Source of the DNA: an uncultured Clostridia bacterium
Lineage (GTDB): Bacteria > Bacillota > Clostridia > Christensenellales > UBA1242
Length of the DNA: 52,269 bases
Direction of reading: 5' to 3'
NCBI GenBank assembly: GCA_948434855.1
Contig: CAOJFR010000005.1
Coordinates: forward strand, 1 to 52,269
Shown here: piece by piece, positions 9,911 to 19,541 of the stretch
Layout of the letters: the number at the start of each line of letters is the position of its first letter
How positions within the stretch are numbered: position 1 is the first letter of the stretch
Made by a program: the position numbers and the translations under genes
Notes under the pieces: model-generated
The model's database searches: none
Told to the model about the DNA's origin: nothing
The model's input: the letters and a program-made list of their open reading frames with translations, nothing else

Positions 9911-11428
9911 ATGAGCAAACTATTAAAAGCCATGTTTTGTGTTACATTCTTTTCAATTGCAACCAGAGCAATGGGCTTTATCTTAAAAATTTATTTATCA
10001 CGAAGGATGTCTACAGAACTTCTTGGAAGCTATCAGGTTGCCATGAGCATTTTTGCAGTGCTTATGACTTTTGTTTCAAGTGGCATTCCTGTTGTTTTAT
10101 CTAGAAATGTATCTTATTATTTTGGTAAAAATGACAAAAGAGCCATCGGCTCTATTGTTTCTTCTGGTTTAATTTTAACTGGAATAATTTGCACTGTTGT
10201 TTCTGTTATTGTTATATTTTTTCCTGACCTGCTTAACCTGCTCTTCACTTCTAATGCATCATCTGAAATGCTACTCATTTTGCTCCCTGCCCTTATCTTT
10301 AGCTCTATTTATGAAGTTTTGCGTGGAGCACTTTGGGGTGAAAAACAATTTTTTGCTATAAGCTTTACTGAGTTTATTGAACAAATTACTAGAATTATTA
10401 TTATTGTGCTATTGTTTGAAACAACATTTTTGAATATGTCGCTTACAAACAAAACTGCACTTTCACTTAGTCTTGCTTGTATAATTTCATCAGTTATTGT
10501 GGTGGCAATTTATATTAAAAAAGGTGGCAATATTGCAAGTCCAAAATATGAGTTTAAGAATTTGCTAAAATCTAGTTCGCCAGTCACTGCAGTTAGAACA
10601 GTATCTTCAGCAGTTTCTTCAATTATTGCAGTGCTTATTCCTATTAGACTTATGGATTTTGGTTATACCTCAGCTGAAGCTCTTTCAGAATTTGGCATTA
10701 TTATGGGCATGACATTTCCACTTTTGATGGTTCCTTCAACTCTAATTAGCTCTCTGGCTGTTACAATGATTCCTTCAATCAGCGAACAATCTAATGATAT
10801 TGACAATGGTGAGCTTAAAAATACTAAAATTTTAAAAGCAAAAATTAACCTTGCCCTAAAAACTACCACAGTTTTCTCAACACTGCTTTTGCCACTGTTT
10901 GCTGCACTGGGTGTTCCTATTTGCAAATTTATATTTAACAATTCTGAAGCTGGAATTTATCTTGCAGCAGGTGCACTTATAATGCTCCCTATGGGAATTT
11001 CTCAAATTACTTCTTCAATTTTAAATGCCATTGGACTTGAGCTTAAGTCACTTAAAAACTATGCTCTTTCAGCTGTTTTATTAATTTTATCAATTTTGGT
11101 TTTGCCAAGATTTATTGGAACCTATGCCCTGCTTGTTGGCTATGCACTTATGTCTGTTACTTCTGCCAGCCTTAACCTTTTGATGCTTGCAAAACGAAAG
11201 CTTGTTTACTTCACATTTGTGAAAACTCTTGCTGTTATGCTTTTGGTTTCTTTAATTTGCGGGGTTGTGGGGTTCTCTTTATATTCAATTCTTGCAAAGT
11301 TTGATATGATTGCACTTTTTATTAGTGCCACCGTAACAATGATTTCTGTGCTTTTGCTAATTTATATCTTTAATATAGCAGACATTAAAATTGTTGTTTT
11401 TAGAAGAAAAAAACAAACAAAAGCTTAA
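9911..11428 (+). CDS. SpoVB/MurJ-like polysaccharide flippase (MOP superfamily)
   Basis: The 505-residue product has about 14 membrane helices. The start (FFSIATRAMGFILKIYLSRRM) and the segment EVLRGALWGEKQFFAISFTEFIEQITRI resemble SpoVB/YtgP-type lipid-linked precursor flippases. Family members move lipid-linked cell-wall or cortex precursors across the membrane, and SpoVB itself acts in spore cortex synthesis. With Spo0A also in the window, a sporulation or envelope role is reasonable, but SpoVB and housekeeping paralogs cannot be separated here. The ribosome-binding site is weak. The gene ends inside a perfect terminator hairpin. Confidence 0.85.
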   Translation: MSKLLKAMFCVTFFSIATRAMGFILKIYLSRRMSTELLGSYQVAMSIFAVLMTFVSSGIPVVLSRNVSYYFGKNDKRAIGSIVSSGLILTGIICTVVSVIVIFFPDLLNLLFTSNASSEMLLILLPALIFSSIYEVLRGALWGEKQFFAISFTEFIEQITRIIIIVLLFETTFLNMSLTNKTALSLSLACIISSVIVVAIYIKKGGNIASPKYEFKNLLKSSSPVTAVRTVSSAVSSIIAVLIPIRLMDFGYTSAEALSEFGIIMGMTFPLLMVPSTLISSLAVTMIPSISEQSNDIDNGELKNTKILKAKINLALKTTTVFSTLLLPLFAALGVPICKFIFNNSEAGIYLAAGALIMLPMGISQITSSILNAIGLELKSLKNYALSAVLLILSILVLPRFIGTYALLVGYALMSVTSASLNLLMLAKRKLVYFTFVKTLAVMLLVSLICGVVGFSLYSILAKFDMIALFISATVTMISVLLLIYIFNIADIKIVVFRRKKQTKA

Positions 11429-11453
11429 GGACATATTCCTTAAGCTTTTGTTT
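11415..11453. terminator. Bidirectional terminator between the flippase and DUF4363 genes
   Basis: A 17-bp perfect inverted repeat (11415-11431 with 11437-11453) around loop CATAT, core AAAAGCTTAAGGA. It contains the stop codon of the plus-strand gene and touches the stop of the minus-strand gene, with A/T runs on both sides. Confidence 0.9.
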
Positions 11454-11847
11454 ACAAAATATTTTCTCCAGAAATTCTGAAATCATCTGAATAGTGTGCA
11501 CAATAATCAATTAATGATGCAATTTCAGCATAGGCCTCGGTATAATCATTCTCTTCAACATAAACTGCAATTCTTGCAAGTCCAATTTCAACATCTTTTA
11601 TCCATGTGTGCCAAATTAAGCATTTTAAAATTTTGACCCTTTTATGCCAATTTTCATGAATTGCATAGGCTTTGTCGGTGAGCTCTTCTGTATCTATTTT
11701 TTCTTTATTTTCTGTTAATTCTATCTCTAATGTTTCTAGCGAATTGATTAACCAGCTAAATGATTTGTTTATATATGAAGACTCTAGAATGCAACTGGTA
11801 ACAAGCAATGCTGTTAAAACAATCATGACAATCCATTTTTTTACCAT
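11452..11847 (-). CDS. DUF4363 family membrane-anchored protein
   Basis: The 131-residue product has an N-terminal hydrophobic helix (IVMIVLTALLVTSCI, about 5-19) followed by an alpha-helical extracytoplasmic part containing the HENWHKRVKILKCLIWHTWI block typical of DUF4363. Its start overlaps the end of the DUF421 gene by seven bases, and the two families commonly occur as a pair. VTSCIL could be read as a weak lipobox. The biochemical function of the family is unknown. Confidence 0.8.
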   Translation of the reverse strand: MVKKWIVMIVLTALLVTSCILESSYINKSFSWLINSLETLEIELTENKEKIDTEELTDKAYAIHENWHKRVKILKCLIWHTWIKDVEIGLARIAVYVEENDYTEAYAEIASLIDYCAHYSDDFRISGENIL

Positions 11848-12581
11848 TTGTCACCACCATCATACTTCATTTGAAAAGTGTAATACTCTTCAGCAGCCTT
11901 TCCTTGAATGAACACCTCCCCATTGTTATCTAATGTGAGAATAAGCACATCTTTGATTCTTTTTAGTTTTGCTTTGTCTAGGCACTTATTAATAAATTTT
12001 TCGTTGATGCCTGCAATTTGAACATTCTCTTTCATAAGCTTTCCATCCATTATTATATTCATTGGTAACGCATTTTGACTGACCTTGACCTTTAAGTCTT
12101 CTCTTGTGATTGGTTCTGTCTCAGCTTTCTTTATTACACATAAATTTCCATTGGTTTCAAGTATTGCATAAGCAACATCTGAAAGATTAAACACATCACA
12201 ACCACGAATAAGCTCCATTAAATCATCTAATGTCATATTTAATGCCTTAAGCTCTTTAAAGTTTATTCCCTTTGGGCTTATAACTATGGCTGGTCTGCCT
12301 GTTAAAATATATCTTGCGACCATTGATTTTCTTGCAAGAAAACATATGAAAAAGTGAACAATTAATAGTGTGAGTATTGGAACAACGCCATGTGCCAGTG
12401 GAACTGATAATTCTGCCATTGGAATGCACGCAAGGTCTGCAATTATTAATGTAATTACAAACTCAAATGGTTGCATTTCGCCAATTTGCCTCTTGCCCAT
12501 TAGCCTTACAACAACCAAAACACAAAAATATATTATTACTGAACGAAGTAACATTATAGACATATACATTAATAATGCCAA
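11841..12581 (-). CDS. DUF421 (YetF/YdfS-like) membrane protein
   Basis: The 246-residue product has two or three N-terminal helices, the family motif VVRLMGKRQIGEMQPFEFV (about 24-42), and a soluble C-terminal half (from about residue 95) with the RPAIVI and LDDLMELIRG elements of DUF421. The longest frame starts at TTG; an in-frame ATG four codons in (12569) is an alternative, and neither has a clear ribosome site. It forms an operon with the overlapping DUF4363 gene. Members are described as envelope or spore-associated proteins of unknown role. Confidence 0.85.
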   Translation of the reverse strand: MALLMYMSIMLLRSVIIYFCVLVVVRLMGKRQIGEMQPFEFVITLIIADLACIPMAELSVPLAHGVVPILTLLIVHFFICFLARKSMVARYILTGRPAIVISPKGINFKELKALNMTLDDLMELIRGCDVFNLSDVAYAILETNGNLCVIKKAETEPITREDLKVKVSQNALPMNIIMDGKLMKENVQIAGINEKFINKCLDKAKLKRIKDVLILTLDNNGEVFIQGKAAEEYYTFQMKYDGGDKW

Positions 12582-12591
12582 ATTTTCAAAA

Positions 12592-12619
12592 AAAAATACA
12601 TACCGATGTATGTATTTTT
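12592..12619 (-). terminator. Terminator after the Ig-like exported protein gene
   Basis: Perfect 12-bp stem AAAAATACATAC/GTATGTATTTTT with a 4-base loop. On the minus strand it is followed by a run of T residues. It separates the exported-protein gene from the DUF421 operon. Confidence 0.8.
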
Positions 12620-12623
12620 CTTT

Positions 12624-13658
12624 TTATGATTCAACTATATATTTAAAACTAACTGCACCTTTATAATCTTCATAATGAACTTCTGCTGTTTTTACAACAT
12701 TGTCATTTGCATTGGTATATAGATGAGTTACCATTTTGTCAGTTACTTTAACATAAACAGTTTTTAACATTTCTATCATTGCCCCAGTTTCTGCATCTTT
12801 AACTGAAATTAAGAAATTGTCAAACTCAACTTTCATATAAATGCTGTTATTTGAAGTTTTTATTGTTTGGTTTCTTTTGAAAACAAAGTTTCCATTTACG
12901 TTATAACCTGTGCATGGAGCTTCTGCCTTAATGCTTGCAGATGTTACAGAGACATCTCTTGTTTTATCTGTGAAATTTACAAACTTATATGTATGAATCT
13001 CTATTGGGTCACCTTCGCTATCTAAAAATTCAGTTCTTGCATTTATGCTAATTGCTCCATTTGAATATTCTGCCTGAATTGAATAGAAATCGTTTTTACC
13101 ACTTCCATGTTTTACTGTTAGGGTGTCTCCACTAAGTTTATAGCTATATGCATCGTCATAGGCACCATCAAATAAATACCAACCTGTTTCCCTTTTTTCA
13201 TAAAATTTTAATACGCCGTCTGACTCTAATGAAAACATTATTGTTGTGTCTTTAATTGAATTAAAGGTTGAAACTTCTGAAGTTTGTCCATTAGTTTTAA
13301 CTTGATGACTTTTTACATAATATAAACCACTCTTTATTACATTATATGGAACTTCTATGGTTTGAGATTTATATGTAAGCTTCATTATGCCATGAGCTTC
13401 TATTGATGTTGAAAAATCATTTACTTTAACGGATTTTGATTTTAAATCAATATATTTTGCAGTGCCATTTTTGTAGGTTACTTTAAGCTTAGCATCCTCA
13501 AAATCTGGAGTTGTGGTTTCATTAACCAAATAAAGCGTTTGCATCTGACCTTCAACTTCAGCACTAACAATGTTTTTTGACCTAAACACTGTATAGCCCA
13601 AAAAACACAAGCCTGCGAGACATGCAATAACTAAGATTATTGAAATAACTTTTTTCAT
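12624..13658 (-). CDS. Exported protein with bacterial Ig-like domain
   Basis: The 344-residue product has an N-terminal hydrophobic segment (about 4-24) acting as a signal or membrane anchor, then a beta-rich exterior. Residues about 33-110 resemble the bacterial Ig-like fold of surface proteins (LKVTYKNGTAKYIDL...VPYNV). The remainder is beta-rich and unassigned, and includes a stretch (KFYEKRETGWYLFDGAYDDAYSYKL) like lipocalin-type stability domains. A strong promoter and a GGGAGG ribosome site precede it, and it has its own terminator, so it is monocistronic. Specific function unknown. Confidence 0.7.
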   Translation of the reverse strand: MKKVISIILVIACLAGLCFLGYTVFRSKNIVSAEVEGQMQTLYLVNETTTPDFEDAKLKVTYKNGTAKYIDLKSKSVKVNDFSTSIEAHGIMKLTYKSQTIEVPYNVIKSGLYYVKSHQVKTNGQTSEVSTFNSIKDTTIMFSLESDGVLKFYEKRETGWYLFDGAYDDAYSYKLSGDTLTVKHGSGKNDFYSIQAEYSNGAISINARTEFLDSEGDPIEIHTYKFVNFTDKTRDVSVTSASIKAEAPCTGYNVNGNFVFKRNQTIKTSNNSIYMKVEFDNFLISVKDAETGAMIEMLKTVYVKVTDKMVTHLYTNANDNVVKTAEVHYEDYKGAVSFKYIVES

Positions 13659-13703
13659 TTGTTACACCCTCCCTCAATTAATCTATGGTTATTATATGAT
13701 AAT

Positions 13704-13732
13704 ATTATACCACAAAATATTGCATATTTCAA
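13704..13732 (-). promoter_or_regulatory. Promoter of the Ig-like exported protein gene
   Basis: Reading the minus strand: TTGAAA, 17-base spacer, TATAAT, with TG one base upstream of the -10 box. It lies about 45 bases before the start codon. Confidence 0.7.
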
Positions 13733-13780
13733 TATTTTTATAAAAATTTTTTAATGGCAGAAAAGTTTAAGCCTCTTAGC

Positions 13781-16582
13781 TTATTTTGTGTTTAACACAG
13801 ACTTTAGTGCCTGACCTGTATATGAGTTTTTTACCTCAGCAATTTGTTCTGGCGAGCCTGTTGCAACAACAGTTCCACCACCATCGCCACCTTCTGGACC
13901 CATATCTATGATATAATCCGCAACCTTAATTAAATCTAAATTATGCTCAATAACAACTACGCTATTGCCACCACTTGTTAGTCTTTGCAAAATTCCAACA
14001 AGTTTTTCAACATCATAAGTGTGAAGACCTGTTGTTGGTTCATCTAAAATATAAATTGTTTTGCCTGTTGGACGCTTTGAAAGCTCTGTTGCAAGCTTAA
14101 CCCTTTGCGCTTCACCACCTGAAAGTGTGGTTGCTGACTGACCTAAAGTTATGTAGCCAAGACCAACATCATAAAGCGTTTGAAGTTTGTTTTTTATGCT
14201 TGGAATGTTATAGAAAAACTCTAGCGCATCTTCAACGGTCATGTTTAACACATCATTTATATTTTTGCCTTTATAAGTTACTTCTAAAGTATTTTTATTA
14301 TATCTCTTTCCTGCACACTCATCACAAGTGACATATACATCTGGTAAAAAGTGCATTTCTATTTTTAGCACACCATCTCCGCCACAAGTTTCGCACCTGC
14401 CACCCTTAACATTAAAACTAAATCTTCCAGCAGTGTAACCCCTTGCCTTGGATTCTGGGCAACTTGCAAACAAATCTCTAATTGCAGAAAATACACCAGT
14501 GTATGTTACTGGGTTGCTTCTTGGGGTTCTGCCGATTGGACTTTGGTCAATAACTACCACCTTGTCAATATTTTCTGCACCCCTAAGCTCTTTATATTTT
14601 CCTTCAGTTAAATATGAATTGTTAACTTTGTTTGCAAGGGCTGGATAAAGGATTTCGTTTATTAAACTAGACTTTCCACTGCCTGAAACACCTGTGACTG
14701 CAACAAAAAGCCCAAGAGGAATTTTTATGTTGACATTTTTAAGATTATTTTGCTTAGCCCCGATAATTTCAAGTACTTTGTCTGACATAGCTCTTCTTTT
14801 TTCAGGAATTTGTATGCGTCTTTTGCCTGACAAATAATCTCCTGTAAGAGAATTTTCTGCCTGCATAATTTCTTTTGGTGTTCCTGTAGCAACAATTCTT
14901 CCGCCATGTATTCCCGCTTTTGGCCCAACATCAACAACAAAGTCTGCTTCACGAATTGTGTCTTCATCATGCTCAACAACTAAAACGCTATTACCTAAAT
15001 CTCTCAGGTGCTTTAAGGTTTCAATTAATTTTTTTGTGTCCCTTGGATGAAGTCCAATGCTTGGCTCATCTAAAACATATAAAACCCCAGTGAGCCCACT
15101 CCCTATTTGACTGGCAAGCCTTATTCTTTGAGCTTCGCCACCTGAAAGTGTGTGGGCAGTTCTTGATAATGTTAAATAATCTAGCCCAACATCAACCAAA
15201 AACTTTAGTCTTGCATTAATTTCTTTGAAAATAGAATGTGATATTTTTTGCTCTTTTTCTGAAAGATTTAAACTTGAAATCCATTCCCTGATATGCGTAA
15301 CATTCATATCTGTTACATCTATTATTGATTTTCCATCAATCTTCACAGCAAGAGCCTGCGGATTTAATCTTTTTCCACCACAAGCTTTGCACTGCTTTGT
15401 TACCATATATTTTTCAATTTCGTTGCGGACAAAATCACTTGCTGTTTCATGTCTTCTATAAAGCGATGGAATTATTCCTTCAAATTTTCCAGAAAAATTT
15501 TCGCCATTCCACACCATGTTAAGTTTTTCGCCATTTGTTCCATAATAAAGTTCTTGCATTGCTGCCTTTGGAATATTTTTAACTGGAGTGTTTATGTCAA
15601 AATGGTGCTTATTTGCAAGTGCTCTAAAAACTACTCCACCATAGCCATAATCTCCCCAACCAAGTTGAGAAATTGCACCTTCTTCAAGCGACATATTTGC
15701 GTCTTTTACTAAAAGCTCTTCTTCTATTGTGTTTTTTGAACCTATGCCTGAGCATTCTGGACACGCACCAATTGGCGTGTTGAAACTAAAGAACCTAGAC
15801 GAAATTTCATCAAAAGAAAATCCACAGTTTGGACAACTATGCTTTGTTGAATATAAAACTTCATCGCCATTAGTGTCTACCACAACAACTCCGTCAGCGA
15901 GTTTTATTGCGGTTTCTAAACTTTCGCCTAATCTTGCTGCCATGTTATCTGTTCTAACTAACCTGTCTACAACAACATATATATCATGCTTTTTATTTTT
16001 CTCTAAAACAATGTCTTCATCTAAACTATAAATTTTTCCATCAACCTTGGCACGAACAAAACCTTTTTTTCTGAACTCTTCAAAAAGCTCTCTATATTCA
16101 CCCTTCTTTCCACGAATTACTGGTGCAATAACCATTATTTTTGCACCATTTTCTGACGCCATAACAAGCCTTACTATTTGGTCAACTGAAAGCGACTGTA
16201 TTGGCTTGCCACAATTTACGCAATATGGCACACCAATGTTTGCAAATAAAAGCCTGAAGTAATCATAAATTTCAGTAACTGTTCCAACTGTTGACCTTGG
16301 ATTGGCTGAGGTTGTTTTTTGGTCTATTGCTATTGCTGGAGAAAGTCCATCAATTTGCTCAACATCTGGTTTTTTCATTTGACCCAAAAATTGCCTAGCA
16401 TAAGAAGACAAAGACTCCATATATCTTCTTTGTCCCTCTGCAAAAATGGTGTCAAATGCAAGACTTGACTTTCCACTGCCTGACAAGCCCGTGAACAAAA
16501 CAAGCTTGTTTCGTGGAATTGTTACACTTACATTTTTTAAGTTATTTTCTTTTGCTCCAACAATTTTAATTTGTTCTTCCAT
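13781..16582 (-). CDS. uvrA: Excinuclease ABC subunit A (UvrA)
   Basis: The 933-residue product is the damage-sensing ABC-type ATPase of nucleotide excision repair. It has two Walker A motifs (GLSGSGKSSLAF near the start, GVSGSGKSSLIN about two-thirds in), two ABC signatures (LSGGEAQR) and zinc-finger cysteine pairs, including CETCGGDG...CDECAGKR. I choose the start at 16582, because GGAG lies five bases before it and the protein then begins MEEQIKIVGAKENNLKNV as in other UvrA. A start nine codons upstream (16609) would add residues encoded by a dispersed palindromic repeat. The gene lies directly downstream of uvrB on the same strand. Confidence 0.97.
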   Translation of the reverse strand: MEEQIKIVGAKENNLKNVSVTIPRNKLVLFTGLSGSGKSSLAFDTIFAEGQRRYMESLSSYARQFLGQMKKPDVEQIDGLSPAIAIDQKTTSANPRSTVGTVTEIYDYFRLLFANIGVPYCVNCGKPIQSLSVDQIVRLVMASENGAKIMVIAPVIRGKKGEYRELFEEFRKKGFVRAKVDGKIYSLDEDIVLEKNKKHDIYVVVDRLVRTDNMAARLGESLETAIKLADGVVVVDTNGDEVLYSTKHSCPNCGFSFDEISSRFFSFNTPIGACPECSGIGSKNTIEEELLVKDANMSLEEGAISQLGWGDYGYGGVVFRALANKHHFDINTPVKNIPKAAMQELYYGTNGEKLNMVWNGENFSGKFEGIIPSLYRRHETASDFVRNEIEKYMVTKQCKACGGKRLNPQALAVKIDGKSIIDVTDMNVTHIREWISSLNLSEKEQKISHSIFKEINARLKFLVDVGLDYLTLSRTAHTLSGGEAQRIRLASQIGSGLTGVLYVLDEPSIGLHPRDTKKLIETLKHLRDLGNSVLVVEHDEDTIREADFVVDVGPKAGIHGGRIVATGTPKEIMQAENSLTGDYLSGKRRIQIPEKRRAMSDKVLEIIGAKQNNLKNVNIKIPLGLFVAVTGVSGSGKSSLINEILYPALANKVNNSYLTEGKYKELRGAENIDKVVVIDQSPIGRTPRSNPVTYTGVFSAIRDLFASCPESKARGYTAGRFSFNVKGGRCETCGGDGVLKIEMHFLPDVYVTCDECAGKRYNKNTLEVTYKGKNINDVLNMTVEDALEFFYNIPSIKNKLQTLYDVGLGYITLGQSATTLSGGEAQRVKLATELSKRPTGKTIYILDEPTTGLHTYDVEKLVGILQRLTSGGNSVVVIEHNLDLIKVADYIIDMGPEGGDGGGTVVATGSPEQIAEVKNSYTGQALKSVLNTK

Positions 16583-16592
16583 ATAATCTCCA

Positions 16593-16635
16593 TGTGTTAT
16601 GTGAGGCATAACACCCGTATTTTTCAGCGTTTATG
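16593..16635 (-). repeat. Dispersed palindromic element, copy 1 (uvrB-uvrA junction)
   Basis: Read on the minus strand it has the element's left part (AAACGCTGAAAAATACGG) joined to the inverted pair GTGTTATG...CATAACAC. It fills nearly all of the uvrB-uvrA gap. An ATG in its palindrome creates a spurious upstream start for uvrA. Confidence 0.85.
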
Positions 16636-16644
16636 ACGATTTTT

Positions 16645-18693
16645 CTATCTTACTGGCGATGACTTTCGTGTTCTTTCATAAACCTTGCTTCTGGTTTTTT
16701 CTACCTTTTCTACACGCTTATATTCTTTGCCCTCACTCTTTGCCTTAAGTTCTGCTATCATATCACGCAGTTCTATTGCCTTTTCAAAATCTAATGACTT
16801 TACTGCAACATTCATAAGTGCCGTTAAGCTTTCAATTTTTCGTGTTATATCTTCTTTCTTTAATGATGTGGTATCAATTTCTTTTGTTGTTATTTTTAAT
16901 GTGTTAACAATATCTTTTACTATTGTTTTTGGCACAATTCCATGCTTTTTATTGTATGCCTTTTGAATTTCTCTTCTTCTGTTTGTTTCATCAATCGCCC
17001 TTTTTAGGCTATCCGTCATCTGATCGGCATACATAATAACTCTGCCTTCAGCATTTCTTGCTGCCCTTCCAATGGTCTGAATAAGGGCACCTGTGCTTCT
17101 TAAAAAACCTTCTTTATCTGCATCTAAAATTGCAACAAGCTTAACTTCTGGGAGATCTAGACCCTCTCTTAAAAGATTAATTCCTACAAGCACATCACTT
17201 TCACCACTTCTAAGCTGATTAATGACCGTTATTCTATCCATTGCCTTTATCTCTGAATGAAGATATGTTGTTTTTATTCCATTTTGTGCTAAATATTTTG
17301 AAAGCTCTTCTGCCATCTTTTTGGTGAGTGTGGTAACAAGGCATCTTCCGCCGTCATCTATGGTTTTATTTAACTCTCCAATAAGATCATCTACCTGATT
17401 TTTTACTGGCTTAACAATAATCTCTGGGTCTAAAAGTCCTGTTGGACGAATAAGTTGCTCTGCAATATTATCTTGATGTTCCATTTCATATTCTGCGGGA
17501 GTAGCGGAAACACAAATAATTTGATGAAACTTGTTTTCAAACTCATGAAACTTTAATGGCCTGTTGTCAAAGGCTGACTTTAACCTAAAGCCATATTCAA
17601 CAAGTGCATCTTTTCTTGACCTGTCGCCATTATACATTGCCCTGATTTGTGGAAGCGTCATATGGCTTTCATCAACCAAAACCAAAAAATCATCTGGAAA
17701 ATAGTCCATGAGTGTGTATGGTGTTTCCCCCGCCTGTCTGCCATCAAAATAGCGTGAATAGTTTTCTATTCCATTGCAATAGCCAATCTCTCGCATCATC
17801 TCAATGTCATAACTTGTGCGTTGCTTTAGTCTTTCTGCCTCTAAAATTTTGCCCCTTGCCCTTAAGTCTTCAACTTCAATTTTCATATCGTGCTCTATAT
17901 TCGCAAGGCATTCTTCCATTTTTTCGCTTCCAACTGCGTAGTGCGTTGCAGGATATATTGCAATATGCTCTAATGACGAAACTGCATGACCAGACACCGC
18001 TTCGCATTCTGAAATCTTTTCAATTTCGTCTCCCCAAAATTCTACACGAATAGAGTATTCACTTGAGTTTGCAGGAAAAATTTCTAGTGTGTCGCCATTT
18101 ACCCTAAAGCTTCCCCTTTGAAAATCTATATCGTTCCTTTTATATTGGTTTTCTACAAGCCTTGCAATTACGGCATCTCTTGAAACTTGCATTCCTGGGC
18201 GGAGTGATATTGCAAGCTTATGATATTCACTTGGCTCACCTAAGCCATATATACAAGAAACCGATGCAACAATAATGACATCTCTCCTTTCAAAAAGCGA
18301 GCAGGTTGCAGAGTGACGAAGTTTATCAATTTCATCATTCATGCTTTGCACCTTTTCAATATAGGTGTCTGAGCTTGCTATGTATGCTTCTGGCTGATAA
18401 TAATCATAATAAGAAACAAAATAGTTTACTGCATTGTTTGGAAAAAACTCCCTAAACTCATTGCACAGCTGTGCTGCCAAGGTTTTGTTGTGAGCAATAA
18501 CTAGCGTTGGTCTTTGAACCTTTTCAATTATATTTGCCATGGTAAAAGTTTTGCCGCTTCCTGTTACGCCAAGCAAAACCTGTGTTCTTAACCCATCATT
18601 TAAGCCCTGAACCAAACTTTCAATCGCTTGAGGTTGGTCGCCTGTAGGCTTAAATTTTGAATGAATTTCAAATTTATTCTCTTCCTTAGCCAT
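16645..18693 (-). CDS. uvrB: Excinuclease ABC subunit B (UvrB)
   Basis: The 682-residue DNA-repair helicase-like protein receives the lesion from UvrA and recruits UvrC. It shows Walker A (GVTGSGKTF, about 42-50), the beta-hairpin YYDYYQPEAYI (about 94-104) that inserts into damaged DNA, the helicase motifs DESHMTLPQ and TLTKKMAEELSKYL, and a C-terminal UVR domain (about 630-665) for UvrC/UvrA contact. The length is slightly above typical. No Shine-Dalgarno sequence precedes the ATG, and a good promoter ends only about 13 bases upstream, so the leader should be very short. No recognisable SOS box was seen. Confidence 0.97.
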   Translation of the reverse strand: MAKEENKFEIHSKFKPTGDQPQAIESLVQGLNDGLRTQVLLGVTGSGKTFTMANIIEKVQRPTLVIAHNKTLAAQLCNEFREFFPNNAVNYFVSYYDYYQPEAYIASSDTYIEKVQSMNDEIDKLRHSATCSLFERRDVIIVASVSCIYGLGEPSEYHKLAISLRPGMQVSRDAVIARLVENQYKRNDIDFQRGSFRVNGDTLEIFPANSSEYSIRVEFWGDEIEKISECEAVSGHAVSSLEHIAIYPATHYAVGSEKMEECLANIEHDMKIEVEDLRARGKILEAERLKQRTSYDIEMMREIGYCNGIENYSRYFDGRQAGETPYTLMDYFPDDFLVLVDESHMTLPQIRAMYNGDRSRKDALVEYGFRLKSAFDNRPLKFHEFENKFHQIICVSATPAEYEMEHQDNIAEQLIRPTGLLDPEIIVKPVKNQVDDLIGELNKTIDDGGRCLVTTLTKKMAEELSKYLAQNGIKTTYLHSEIKAMDRITVINQLRSGESDVLVGINLLREGLDLPEVKLVAILDADKEGFLRSTGALIQTIGRAARNAEGRVIMYADQMTDSLKRAIDETNRRREIQKAYNKKHGIVPKTIVKDIVNTLKITTKEIDTTSLKKEDITRKIESLTALMNVAVKSLDFEKAIELRDMIAELKAKSEGKEYKRVEKVEKTRSKVYERTRKSSPVR

Positions 18694-18706
18694 ATCTTAT
18701 AGTGCT

Positions 18707-18735
18707 ATTATAACCAATACTCTTAAATTTTACAA
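18707..18735 (-). promoter_or_regulatory. Promoter of uvrB-uvrA
   Basis: On the minus strand: TTGTAA, 17-base spacer, TATAAT. The predicted transcription start near 18700 is only about seven bases before the uvrB ATG. Confidence 0.65.
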
Positions 18736-18769
18736 TTAGTTATGCCACAAAAAATTCACAAAAATAAAA

Positions 18770-18791
18770 CAAGGCTATATTTTTAGCCTTG
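18770..18791 (-). terminator. Terminator after the 208-residue protein gene
   Basis: Perfect stem CAAGGCTA/TAGCCTTG; on the minus strand it is followed by TTTTATTTTT. Confidence 0.85.
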
Positions 18792-18795
18792 CTCT

Positions 18796-19422
18796 TTATT
18801 TGTTTTGATTGTTTGAAAAATGAGGCCTGCCAGACAACAATGTTCTTAATTTATCTATTCCTTGCTCTTTATAATCAAAGCTAAAGCCAAATGCGTTAAG
18901 CTCATCAATTAATGCTTTTCTCTGAAGCTCTTCTTCCATATTATTATTGTCTGAATTGCTATAATAAACCACCAAACCAACATTATCAATTTCTTCAAGT
19001 TTAATCTTGCTGTTTGTTTTTGGCATTTTATATTCATAGCATCTTTTAAAAGTATCAAAAAACAATAGCCAATCTTTTTCTTCAAGCTCTGCAATATATT
19101 TTTTTAGCTCTTGACAATTAAAACTAAAACTATCTTTTTTATTTTCATTAAAAAGATTATAGTTTTTTGCTAAATAGCTTTCTGCAAAATCGCCATTAAA
19201 CTCTGAACCACCAAAAGCCCAAACTTCTCTTAAAATTACGCAGGAATCTTTAATTTGCTTTTCAGTCATTTTTTCTAGTTCTGAGCGAGTTTTGTTTGTG
19301 TAGTATAAATCATGGGTTTCACACGAAAACGCAATTTCTCCGCCCTGATTTTCAAGCATAGATTGATAAAACTCAACGTCTTCATCCAAAAGCATGCCAA
19401 TTTCTACATTTGTATTTTCCAT
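18796..19422 (-). CDS. Uncharacterised 208-residue cytoplasmic protein
   Basis: I do not recognise this family. The protein is acidic and hydrophilic, without signal peptide or membrane helix, and contains an aromatic-rich middle (EEKDWLLFFDTFKRCYEYKM, about 115-134). AAGGAG precedes the ATG and a terminator follows. It is the last gene of an accessory island that also holds a DUF4417 fusion and a toxin-tip-like protein, so an immunity or accessory role is possible. That is inference from context only. Confidence 0.6.
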   Translation of the reverse strand: MENTNVEIGMLLDEDVEFYQSMLENQGGEIAFSCETHDLYYTNKTRSELEKMTEKQIKDSCVILREVWAFGGSEFNGDFAESYLAKNYNLFNENKKDSFSFNCQELKKYIAELEEKDWLLFFDTFKRCYEYKMPKTNSKIKLEEIDNVGLVVYYSNSDNNNMEEELQRKALIDELNAFGFSFDYKEQGIDKLRTLLSGRPHFSNNQNK

Positions 19423-19541
19423 AAATTTCTCCTTGGCTCAGTATATCACTTAAAACAAATTTTGTATATTAATTTTTAAGTTTTATCCACAAGACATAAA
19501 TCTTGGATTTATAACTTCGTTACAAATAGCTTTTAATAATT

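Noticed and set aside
12540..12581. Promoter-like TTGGCA-17-TATAAT on the minus strand at the start of the DUF421 gene
   Set aside because: Transcription from it would begin after the likely start codons and delete the conserved first helix; probably chance in AT-rich coding sequence.
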